Source: JBCBSS01 sp039819065
GTDB lineage: Bacteria > Bacteroidota > Bacteroidia > Cytophagales > Cyclobacteriaceae
Assembly (NCBI GenBank): GCA_039819065.1
Contig: JBCBSS010000245.1
Coordinates: 1-5,462 of the forward strand
Direction of reading: 5' to 3'
Length of the DNA: 5,462 nt
Shown here: one piece after another, positions 1-5,462 of the stretch
Position numbering within the stretch: the stretch's first letter is position 1
How the letters are laid out: each line of letters starts with the position of its first letter
Notes under the pieces: model-generated
Told to the model about the DNA's origin: nothing
What the model saw: only the letters and a program-made list of their open reading frames with translations
Databases searched by the model: none
Translations under genes and position numbers: made by a program

Positions 1-260
1 GTAAAGCTTGATGGCGGATTTTCTTTGAAAAAGTCTTTCAACACAAATTCTGCCTGAGTTTTGCTGTAAGTCTGTAGGTTTCCTTCCACCAGCATTAACT
101 CAACATTCTGACTAAAGAATTTAGCCACCTCTTTTGAGCTACCTGTTTTGATTGCTTCCTTTACATCATTGATCACATCTCCCTGGGCAAAGACGCCTGA
201 GGAAGCTATTACCAACGCTGCCGATATAATCACGATCCTTATTTCTCTCACTAAATCCAT
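1..260 (-). CDS. Secreted DUF4783-family protein, C-terminus cut off by window edge
   Basis: The reverse strand reads open from an ATG at 260-258 to the window edge, giving 86 codons of a gene whose 3' end lies outside. The first 25 or so residues form a signal peptide: a short charged start (MDLVREIR), a hydrophobic core (IVIISAALVIASSG) and a likely signal peptidase I site after VFA, before QGD. The mature part has an amphipathic start (VINDVKEAIKTGSSKEVAKF), then FFSQNVEL, TYSKTQAEFVLKDFF and ENPPSSF. This order matches what I recall of DUF4783, a small Bacteroidota family with an NTF2/SnoaL-like fold and no established activity. In related genomes it often sits beside nadC, which is not visible here. 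The frame stays open upstream of the ATG, but this start places the signal peptide directly at the N-terminus. No Shine-Dalgarno is seen. It is divergent from gpmI. Family call fairly confident; function unknown. Confidence 0.8.
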   Translation of the reverse strand, partial: MDLVREIRIVIISAALVIASSGVFAQGDVINDVKEAIKTGSSKEVAKFFSQNVELMLVEGNLQTYSKTQAEFVLKDFFKENPPSSF

Positions 261-288
261 TTTATTTCTAGTACAATCCAAAACCTGG

Positions 289-312
289 TCGCCAAAACTG
301 TGCCAATGGCGA
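289..312. repeat. 6-bp inverted repeat in leader of the DUF4783-type gene
   Basis: TCGCCA at 289-294 is the exact reverse complement of TGGCGA at 307-312, with a 12-base loop. It lies 28 to 52 bases upstream of the minus-strand start codon at 260, within the 194-base divergent spacer. It could be a leader hairpin or an operator half-site pair. The arms are short, so chance is a real alternative. Confidence 0.3.
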
Positions 313-385
313 AACACTTTTTGAACACATGTTGATTCCAAAATAATACAATATGGAGTCACTTACAAACCTGCAAATCAATAAT

Positions 386-393
386 TATTTTTG
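386..393 (+). promoter_or_regulatory. Candidate -7 promoter element upstream of gpmI
   Basis: TATTTTTG fits the Bacteroidota -7 consensus TAnnTTTG exactly. Transcription would start near 398-401 and give a leader of about 55 bases. No clear TTG or TTTG sits at the expected -33 distance (around 362-367), and the surroundings are AT-rich, so an accidental match is possible. Confidence 0.3.
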
Positions 394-454
394 AAAACCA
401 TTCAGTAAATTCAGAGTTATAAGGTAATTTGGTCTGCCCTTTAAAACGCTGAAA

Positions 455-1975
455 ATGGACAAGAAAGTACTTCTGATGATACTCGATGGTTGGGGTATCG
501 CTGATAATAAAGAGGTGTCTGCTATCGACAAAGCCAACACTCCTTTCATAGACTCTTTGTATGGAAAATATCCTAATTGTCAACTACTTACCTCCGGGCT
601 TTCAGTAGGACTGCCGGATGGGCAAATGGGTAACTCTGAGGTTGGTCACATGAATATCGGTGCTGGCAGGGTAGTATATCAAGACTTAGTAAAAGTTAAT
701 AAGTCCATAGAAGAGCATACGCTTGAAAATAATGACGTACTGTCAGGGGCATTAGAGCATGCTGCAGCGCATAATAAGAAGGTGCATTTTATAGGATTGG
801 TGTCCGATGGAGGGGTACATTCCCATATTTTTCATTTGAAAGGGCTTTGCGATATTGCGGCAAAGAAGGGTGTACAAAACTTCTACGTTCATGCTTTCAC
901 AGACGGAAGGGACACCGACCCTAAGAGTGGGGCTGGTTTTTTGACTGAGCTACAAGAAAACCTTCAAGGTAATGGCGGGCAATTGGCCTCGGTAATTGGT
1001 AGATATTATGCCATGGATAGGGACAAGCGTTGGGAGCGAGTCAAGCTAGCTTATGATCTTTTGGTACATGGAACGGGTGAGAAGACAGAAGACATCATCA
1101 AAAGTGTGAACATGTCTTATGAGAATGACGTGACTGATGAGTTTATAAAACCTATCGTAAAAGTTGACGCTGAAGGTAACCCGGTAGCAAAAATTGAAAA
1201 TGACGATGTGGTACTATGCTTCAACTTTCGTACAGACAGGGGCCGCCAGATAACGCAAGCGCTCACTCAAAGTGACTTTCCTGAGCAAATTATGAAGAAG
1301 CTTGATTTATATTATCTCACCATGACAAGGTATGATGATACTTTCAGCGGCGTTAAAGTGATATTTGAAAAGGACAACCTCACCAATACGTTGGGAGAGG
1401 TGCTGGCCAATAATAGTAAGCAGCAAATTAGAATTGCTGAAACTGAGAAATACCCTCACGTTACATTCTTTTTCTCTGGCGGTCGTGAGACAGAATTTGA
1501 TGGCGAAAAAAGACTATTATGTCCTTCACCTAAGGTAGCGACATACGATCTTAAGCCAGAAATGAGTGCCGCCGATATCAGGGATGCCATCATTCCAGAA
1601 TTATCGAGCAAGAATCCTGATTTCATTTGCTTGAATTTTGCCAACCCAGATATGGTAGGCCATACAGGTGTTTTTGAAGCAGCGGTAAAGGCTTGTGAAA
1701 CTGTGGATGGCTGCGCCAAAGCAGTCACAGAAACAGCTTTAGCCAATGGTTATACGACCATCATCATAGCAGATCACGGTAATTCTGATTGTATGATAAA
1801 CCCCGATGGCACACCTAATACCGCACATACTACTACTCCAGTACCCTGTATCTTGGTTGATGACGAATATGATGGCACTATTCAAAATGGAAAGCTGGGT
1901 GATCTAGCTCCCACCATATTGCAGTTGATGGGCGTCGAGATTCCATCGGAGATGACCGGCAATGTACTGGTTTAA
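455..1975 (+). CDS. gpmI: 2,3-bisphosphoglycerate-independent phosphoglycerate mutase
   Basis: This 506-residue cytosolic enzyme interconverts 3- and 2-phosphoglycerate in glycolysis and gluconeogenesis, using two Mn2+ ions and a phosphoserine intermediate. It belongs to the alkaline phosphatase superfamily and has the usual length (about 505-515). Visible landmarks are Asp11 in LDGWG, the catalytic Ser61 in GNSEVGHMN, His122 in VHSH, the transferase-domain motif TDGRDTDP (149-156), Arg183 and Arg189 in GRYYAMDRD, FRTDRGRQ (258-265), and Lys332 in EKYPHVTFF. The second metal set is Asp399 and His403 (NPDMVGH), Asp440 and His441 (ADHGNSD), and His458 (TAHTT). All expected catalytic and metal ligands are therefore present, by recalled alignment to the Geobacillus enzyme. 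The ATG at 455 is the first in-frame start after a stop at 425-427. There is no Shine-Dalgarno, as is usual in this phylum. It is followed after 3 bases by a lipoprotein gene. Confidence 0.98.
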   Translation: MDKKVLLMILDGWGIADNKEVSAIDKANTPFIDSLYGKYPNCQLLTSGLSVGLPDGQMGNSEVGHMNIGAGRVVYQDLVKVNKSIEEHTLENNDVLSGALEHAAAHNKKVHFIGLVSDGGVHSHIFHLKGLCDIAAKKGVQNFYVHAFTDGRDTDPKSGAGFLTELQENLQGNGGQLASVIGRYYAMDRDKRWERVKLAYDLLVHGTGEKTEDIIKSVNMSYENDVTDEFIKPIVKVDAEGNPVAKIENDDVVLCFNFRTDRGRQITQALTQSDFPEQIMKKLDLYYLTMTRYDDTFSGVKVIFEKDNLTNTLGEVLANNSKQQIRIAETEKYPHVTFFFSGGRETEFDGEKRLLCPSPKVATYDLKPEMSAADIRDAIIPELSSKNPDFICLNFANPDMVGHTGVFEAAVKACETVDGCAKAVTETALANGYTTIIIADHGNSDCMINPDGTPNTAHTTTPVPCILVDDEYDGTIQNGKLGDLAPTILQLMGVEIPSEMTGNVLV

Positions 1976-1978
1976 GGC

Positions 1979-2572
1979 ATGAGATTTTTCACATCTTTAT
2001 TGTTTCTAGTAGTCTTATGTTTATCTGCTTCTTGCGAGAACGCAATTAGGGATACGGCGAAAAGAGATTTTTATTTTGACCTTCAATCTGTTGTTGATGA
2101 GCAAATAGCGCTACTTTCTAAAGCCAATCCTCAAATATCCAAGATTGCCAAAATAGGCGATGAAGAAGAAATCTCTGAGTTAACGCCGGATCAGTCAGGG
2201 TGGGAGAAAGAGTTCGAAATATTTAAAGCTGCGAACATCAATAAGCCTAGCTTATCTGATGTGTATGAGGTAACCACAGAAAATGATGCCTCCAGCAACC
2301 TCCAGATATTGATTCACAAACCCAAAGAGGGGATGGACCCGGAAGTCAAAGAGCTCAAAGTCTTCTATCTGAACGACATTGAAAACCTTCATAAAATTGA
2401 GGTGGTGTACAAAAAAAACAACCAGCTTTTTGAAAGTGAGAGGACGCTTAGCATTGAGTTCGAGGAAATCGCTAATCAATTTATGATCAAAAGATATAGT
2501 ATTGATGGAGGTCAGGATATGATTCTGACAGAGGCAAAGGAATTCTCTGTACAGGTGGAAGTCAATTATTAG
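1979..2572 (+). CDS. Putative lipoprotein of unknown function, co-transcribed with gpmI
   Basis: The 197-residue product opens with MRFF, a hydrophobic stretch (about 5-15) and a serine-cysteine lipobox, CLSAS before Cys19. That predicts a signal peptidase II substrate anchored in the inner or outer membrane. The mature chain begins with a helical segment rich in charged residues (about 24-50), then a DEEE acidic patch (61-64) and a motif around WEKEFEIFKAANINKP (75-90). After that come alternating strand-like segments such as LKVFYL, IEVVYKK, TLSIEFEE and FMIKRYSI, suggesting a beta-sheet fold. I do not recognise a named domain. Similar lipoproteins with the WEKEF...INKP pattern occur, from memory, in other Cytophagales. 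The start lies 3 bases after the gpmI stop, so translation is probably coupled. There is no obvious Flavobacteriia-type surface-export signal (K-D/E rich) right after the cysteine. Gene call sure; function unknown. Confidence 0.85.
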   Translation: MRFFTSLLFLVVLCLSASCENAIRDTAKRDFYFDLQSVVDEQIALLSKANPQISKIAKIGDEEEISELTPDQSGWEKEFEIFKAANINKPSLSDVYEVTTENDASSNLQILIHKPKEGMDPEVKELKVFYLNDIENLHKIEVVYKKNNQLFESERTLSIEFEEIANQFMIKRYSIDGGQDMILTEAKEFSVQVEVNY

Positions 2573-2648
2573 AGTAGGCTTTATTTTATAAAAATCTTCT
2601 TCAGCCTGGTTCTATTATGGGGATTACACATTAACATTCACGTATGTG

Positions 2649-2681
2649 GTTGGTCTTTCAAACTTTTAGTCCATAAATTTG
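2649..2681 (+). promoter_or_regulatory. Candidate Bacteroidota promoter of the ABC exporter gene
   Basis: TAAATTTG at 2674-2681 matches TAnnTTTG exactly. GTTG at 2649-2652, three of four bases of the -33 TTTG, lies 21 bases upstream, within the accepted spacing. Transcription would start near 2685-2689, leaving a leader of 35-39 bases before the ATG at 2724. It is the best-placed element in the 151-base spacer after the lipoprotein gene. Confidence 0.5.
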
Positions 2682-2723
2682 CTGAATTAATACTCCAAAA
2701 TCTTCTTTTTAAATACTGCATGA

Positions 2724-4517
2724 ATGGCTAAACGCAGAGGCTGGGATAATCAAGACGAGGAAAAGAAACCACTCAACAAATCCAATCTTAAGAAGTTAGC
2801 TGGCATATTCAGATACACTTTCCCCTATAAAACTCCCTTTTTAATCGGGATGGTTTGTTTGGCAATTTCTAGTGTAACTGTGATGGCATTTCCTTTTTTG
2901 GCTGGTAAGCTGTTGGATGTCGCTAAGGGGAAAAGTAGTTGGCCATTTACGGATATCAATTCTATTGTGGTCATGATGCTCGGTATTTTAGTCTTACAGA
3001 GTATCTTCTCTTTCTTCAGGGTGTATCTTTTTGCACAGGTCAGCGAGAAGTCTATGGCCGATGTACGTCTGGCGGTTTATAGTAAGCTTATATCATTACC
3101 TTTCCAATTCTTTGATAATAGACGTGTAGGAGAACTCACTAGTAGGATTACTGCTGACGTTACCATGCTTCAAAGCACTTTCTCAATTACGTTGGCAGAA
3201 TTCTTCCGTCAGATATTGGTATTGATAATGGGTACGGCCATTATATTGGCAATCGCATTCAAGCTTACGTTATTTATGCTGGCTGTTTTTCCGGCATTAG
3301 TTATATCCGCACTTTTCTTTGGCAAATTCATCAGAAAGTTTTCCAAGAAAAGCCAAGATGAATTGGCTAAAGCCAATGTGATTGTAGAGGAAACTTTCCA
3401 ATCTATTAACGTGGTAAAGGCTTTCACCAACGAGTTTTTGGAGATAAGTCGGTATAAATCAGCACTTCATGATTCGGTCAAAACTGCAATCAAGTCCGCA
3501 ACCTACAGAGGTGGGTTCATTGTTTTCATCATAATGGCCATTTTCGGAGGTATCGTGGCAGTGATGTGGTATGGATCATCCTTGGTGGCGTCTGATGAAC
3601 TTGATATAGGTGTATTTGTCACCTTTGTGTTGATCACTGTTTTCATCGGAGGGGCCATTGGTGGTTTAGGTGATATCATCAGCCAGGTTCAGCGCTCTAT
3701 AGGTGCTTCAGAAAGGGTATTGGAAATTCTCAATGAAAATGCTGAGGAGCTATCTGGCGAGGCAAATCTTAATCTGAATGGAGATATAGAATTTCGTAAT
3801 GTGGGTTTCGCTTATCCTTCAAGGAAAGACATAGACGTGCTCACAGATATTAACCTCAATATTAGCAAGGGGCAAAAGATTGCTTTAGTGGGGCCTAGTG
3901 GTGCTGGTAAGTCTACTATCATTCAGTTGTTGATGCGTTTCTACGAATTGGATAAGGGTAAAATCCTGGTTGATAATAATGAAATATCAACCTATGATCT
4001 TCAATCTTACCGGTCTAATATTGGTGTCGTGCCTCAAGAGGTGATTCTTTTTGGAGGGACGATCAAAGAAAATATAGCCTACGGAAACCCGGATGCCTCA
4101 GTAGAAGAAATAAGAATGGCTGCTGAAAAAGCCAATGCCCTGGAATTCATCGATCAGTTTCCAGAAGGCTTTGAAACCATCGTTGGTGAGCGTGGAGTAA
4201 AACTGTCCGGTGGTCAAAGACAGCGCATCGCTATAGCTAGGGCTATCCTGAAGGATCCGTCAATTTTGATTCTGGATGAGGCGACAAGCTCTTTGGATGC
4301 CGAATCAGAATCCCTGGTACAAAAAGCATTAGATACATTGATGGTGGGTAGAACTACGATCATAATAGCGCATAGACTAGCCACAATCCGCAAGGTGGAT
4401 AGAATCTTTGTACTCAAAGAAGGTAAACTGGTCGAGTCCGGATCCCACATAGAATTGTCCAAAGTCGACAACGGTATATACAGTAATTTGATCAAATTGC
4501 AATTTGAATTGAACTAA
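2724..4517 (+). CDS. ABC exporter half-transporter (fused membrane and ATPase domains, MsbA/ABCB type)
   Basis: The 597-residue protein should sit in the inner membrane as a homodimer and use ATP to export a substrate, typically a lipid, drug or peptide. A charged cytosolic start (1-33) leads into six membrane segments, roughly 38-58, 80-103, 157-177, 181-200, 262-283 and 295-316. The ATPase domain spans about 354-592: A-loop Tyr364 (FAYPSR), Walker A GPSGAGKST (390-398), Q-loop Gln438 (VPQEVILFGGTIKENI), exporter x-loop VGERG (487-491), signature LSGGQRQR (494-501), Walker B ILILD with catalytic Glu519, D-loop SSLD (522-525) and H-loop His550. All motifs are intact and the length is normal for a half-transporter. 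The ATG at 2724 has no Shine-Dalgarno; another ATG at 2720 opens only a three-codon frame. Its substrate cannot be told from sequence. A metal-sensing regulator gene begins 46 bases downstream, but this does not make it a metal exporter. Confidence 0.96.
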   Translation: MAKRRGWDNQDEEKKPLNKSNLKKLAGIFRYTFPYKTPFLIGMVCLAISSVTVMAFPFLAGKLLDVAKGKSSWPFTDINSIVVMMLGILVLQSIFSFFRVYLFAQVSEKSMADVRLAVYSKLISLPFQFFDNRRVGELTSRITADVTMLQSTFSITLAEFFRQILVLIMGTAIILAIAFKLTLFMLAVFPALVISALFFGKFIRKFSKKSQDELAKANVIVEETFQSINVVKAFTNEFLEISRYKSALHDSVKTAIKSATYRGGFIVFIIMAIFGGIVAVMWYGSSLVASDELDIGVFVTFVLITVFIGGAIGGLGDIISQVQRSIGASERVLEILNENAEELSGEANLNLNGDIEFRNVGFAYPSRKDIDVLTDINLNISKGQKIALVGPSGAGKSTIIQLLMRFYELDKGKILVDNNEISTYDLQSYRSNIGVVPQEVILFGGTIKENIAYGNPDASVEEIRMAAEKANALEFIDQFPEGFETIVGERGVKLSGGQRQRIAIARAILKDPSILILDEATSSLDAESESLVQKALDTLMVGRTTIIIAHRLATIRKVDRIFVLKEGKLVESGSHIELSKVDNGIYSNLIKLQFELN

Positions 4518-4538
4518 ACTTTTAGCAACTTAAGTTTG
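4508..4538 (+). promoter_or_regulatory. Candidate promoter of the Fur-family gene, with a palindrome over the -7 box
   Basis: TAAGTTTG at 4531-4538 matches TAnnTTTG exactly, and ATTG at 4508-4511, inside the last codons of the exporter gene, lies 19 bases upstream as a -33 element. Transcription would start near 4542-4546, giving a leader of about 20 bases. The perfect 10-bp palindrome AACTTAAGTT (4527-4536) overlaps the -7 box and could be an operator for self-repression. That role is inference; the palindrome does not match a known Fur or Zur box. Confidence 0.5.
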
Positions 4539-4563
4539 TGTTGGTTAGAAAGTAGTACGACTG

Positions 4564-4980
4564 ATGAATGATACTGTAATCTCTTTATTAAAAGACTTCA
4601 ACCTTCGCTCTACCAATTGCAGGGTCGAAATACTATCCATATTCTTAGATAAGCATTTTGCACTCACGCAAGCTGAACTAGAAAAAGAGATCAACAGCAT
4701 CCATGACAGAGTAACTGTTTATCGTACCTTAAAGACATTCCAGGATAAAGGCCTCATTCACAAAGTCCTTGACGATAGTGGTTCATCTAAGTATGCTCTG
4801 TGTAAAAATGGCTGCGACCATATCCATCATCATGACGAGCACATACACTTTAAGTGTGTTAAATGCGGGCAAACGAATTGCATGGAAAATGTTAAAATTC
4901 CGACCATAAAGTTACCAGAAGGGTATGATTTCCATTCCGCAGATTTACTTGTCACTGGCACCTGTCGCGAATGCCAGTGA
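4564..4980 (+). CDS. Fur-family metal-sensing transcriptional repressor, probably Zur-like
   Basis: This 138-residue cytosolic, presumably dimeric repressor has the normal Fur-family layout. The N-terminal winged helix (about 1-70) includes LRSTNCRVEIL (14-24) and the recognition helix region DRVTVYRTLKTF (48-59). The C-terminal metal and dimer domain follows. Cys98/Cys101 (CVKC) and Cys134/Cys137 (CREC) form the structural zinc site. A histidine-rich stretch, HIHHHDEHIHF (86-96), holds the sensory ligands. His66 (HKV) and Cys80 (KYALC) fall where E. coli Zur has His77 and Cys88, and Glu108 may complete the site, so zinc sensing is more likely than iron; this is a recalled alignment and not proof. 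Extra cysteines at 19, 84 and 106 are visible. The ATG at 4564 follows an in-frame stop at 4546-4548. A candidate promoter with an overlapping palindrome lies just upstream, suggesting autoregulation. A TerC-family gene follows after 247 bases. Confidence 0.93.
   Translation: MNDTVISLLKDFNLRSTNCRVEILSIFLDKHFALTQAELEKEINSIHDRVTVYRTLKTFQDKGLIHKVLDDSGSSKYALCKNGCDHIHHHDEHIHFKCVKCGQTNCMENVKIPTIKLPEGYDFHSADLLVTGTCRECQ
4952..4980 (+). repeat. Perfect 9-bp inverted repeat ending on the Fur-family stop codon
   Basis: TCACTGGCA (4952-4960) and TGCCAGTGA (4972-4980) are exact reverse complements around an 11-base loop. The right arm contains the TGA stop. The RNA would form a stable stem at the mRNA end. 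The bases that follow are AAAGTCCG and not a U-run, so it is not a standard intrinsic terminator. It may stabilise the 3' end or act in factor-dependent termination. Confidence 0.55.
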
Positions 4981-5084
4981 AAAGTCCGCAGTCTGTCATT
5001 CGGATAAATTAAAATCTGTTTTCTTGCCTATCGAGCAATCTACTTCACTGGTCGGTCATTAGTTATTACTCACATAAAAGTTAC

Positions 5085-5168
5085 ATGCGTAAACTTTCCG
5101 GTTCGATTTATTTTACTAATTTTATCTTCGTTATTCTAGGCTTAAGCTGCTATAAATCAATTTTTTAG
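5085..5168 (+). CDS. Doubtful 27-codon reading frame with lipoprotein-like signal
   Basis: An ATG at 5085-5087 opens 27 codons ending in TAG at 5166-5168. The peptide starts with basic residues (MRKLSGS), has a hydrophobic core (about 8-20: IYFTNFIFVILGL) and reaches a lipobox-like GLSC at Cys22, leaving only five residues after it. It could be a tiny lipoprotein, the decayed start of a lost lipoprotein gene, or chance. In frame after the stop there are only ten more codons before another stop, so no longer remnant is visible. It sits in the spacer before the TerC-family gene. No promoter match was found. Confidence 0.2.
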   Translation: MRKLSGSIYFTNFIFVILGLSCYKSIF

Positions 5169-5227
5169 TGGTACTCTGGGGTAGCAGTCGGGTGGAAATG
5201 AAGATTTTTTAATGGGCTTTTGCTTGT

Positions 5228-5462
5228 ATGTTATTAAGTATATTTTTTAGCGCCGAAGAGACTTTGCTCTTTCTTCTGTTTGCGGTTATAATCATATTAT
5301 TTCTGGCTGTTGATTTGGGTGTTTTTAACAAAAAGGCGCACATTATATCAACCAAGTCAGCACTTTATCAATCCATTTTCTGGATAGTTATTTCGGTATC
5401 ATTCGGCGTGCTGATTTATATGTACGACGGCGGTTTTGACCCTTCCATAAAATACTTTTCAG
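5228..5462 (+). CDS. TerC/Alx-family integral membrane protein, 3' end beyond window
   Basis: The first 78 codons are present and the gene continues past the window. The start reads MLLSIFFSAEETLLF, then a membrane segment (about 12-34) containing FLAVDLGVFNKKAH, which is the characteristic TerC/Alx N-terminal motif. Asp29 within it is a conserved membrane-embedded acidic residue of the family. A second membrane segment follows (about 46-65: YQSIFWIVISVSFGVLIYMY). TerC and Alx proteins sit in the inner membrane; members have been linked to manganese export, metalation of exported proteins and tellurite resistance. The ATG at 5228 is the only sensible start, because an in-frame TAA lies at 5210-5212. 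There is no Shine-Dalgarno and no exact TAnnTTTG upstream. The neighbouring metalloregulator on the same strand fits a metal-homeostasis role, but a regulatory link is inference. Confidence 0.88.
   Translation, partial: MLLSIFFSAEETLLFLLFAVIIILFLAVDLGVFNKKAHIISTKSALYQSIFWIVISVSFGVLIYMYDGGFDPSIKYFS

Noticed and set aside
359..583. Minus-strand open frame overlapping the gpmI start and the divergent spacer
   Set aside because: More than half of it overlaps the conserved gpmI N-terminus, it has no recognisable motif, and it would occupy the presumed promoter region.
1456..1746. Long minus-strand open frame inside gpmI
   Set aside because: It lies wholly antisense to an unmistakable gpmI coding region, has low-complexity composition and matches no family I know; it is a shadow of the real gene.
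2576..2607. AGGCT/AGCCT inverted repeat with an internal TTTTATAAAA palindrome after the lipoprotein gene, as a possible terminator
   Set aside because: The outer arms are only 5 bp across a 22-base loop, the inner palindrome is all A/T, and no U-run follows.
2720..2731. ATG at 2720 as an alternative start or leader peptide for the ABC exporter
   Set aside because: It is out of frame and stops after three codons (ATG AAT GGC TAA). It overlaps the true start by chance, although a minor effect on initiation cannot be excluded.
4214..4495. Minus-strand open frame opposite the ATPase domain of the ABC exporter, and a similar one at 3209-3430
   Set aside because: Both are antisense to the conserved exporter frame and show no recognisable domain or start context.
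4985..5004. TCCG/CGGA hairpin followed by AT-rich sequence as a terminator after the regulator
   Set aside because: The stem is only 4 bp with a 12-base loop and is followed by a mixed A/T stretch without a U-run.
5174..5200. GGGGTAGC near the TerC start, recalling the start of a yybP-ykoY manganese riboswitch, which often precedes such genes
   Set aside because: Only about 50 bases remain before the start codon, and I cannot find the rest of the conserved core or the paired helices. A covariance-model search (Infernal) would settle it; I see no support.

Overview
The window looks like ordinary chromosome from a member of the Bacteroidota, most likely a Cytophagales-type marine or soil bacterium. 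The reasons are AT-rich intergenic DNA, starts without Shine-Dalgarno sequences, candidate promoters of the Bacteroidota type (-7 TAnnTTTG with a weak -33 TTG), a DUF4783-like secreted protein, and a serine-cysteine lipoprotein signal. The lineage call is inference from these traits and from recalled family resemblance; no search was run.

Layout from left to right. A truncated gene on the minus strand (1-260) encodes a small exported DUF4783-type protein. A 194-base divergent spacer separates it from gpmI (455-1975), a complete cofactor-independent phosphoglycerate mutase with every catalytic and metal-binding residue I could place. Three bases after the gpmI stop, a lineage-type lipoprotein of unknown function begins (1979-2572), and the two are almost certainly co-transcribed. 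After a 151-base spacer with a good promoter candidate comes a full-length homodimeric ABC exporter half-transporter (2724-4517). Then, 46 bases on and with its own promoter candidate, there is a Fur-family metalloregulator (4564-4980) with Zur-like ligand positions. A 247-base spacer follows. It starts with a perfect 9-bp inverted repeat that ends on the regulator's stop codon, and it holds a doubtful 27-codon reading frame with a lipoprotein-like signal. The window ends inside a TerC/Alx-family membrane protein gene (5228 onward).

Functionally, the left half is central glycolysis plus an envelope lipoprotein of unknown role. The right half places an exporter, a metal-sensing repressor and a putative metal (manganese-type) exporter side by side on the same strand. 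That would fit a small metal-homeostasis neighbourhood, but the order alone does not prove it. I see no mobile element, CRISPR array, rRNA or tRNA, and no clear sign of horizontal transfer. No convincing new system is present. The points most worth a second look are the lipoprotein tied to gpmI, the regulator-TerC neighbourhood with its palindromic promoter, and the inverted repeat on the regulator's stop codon.
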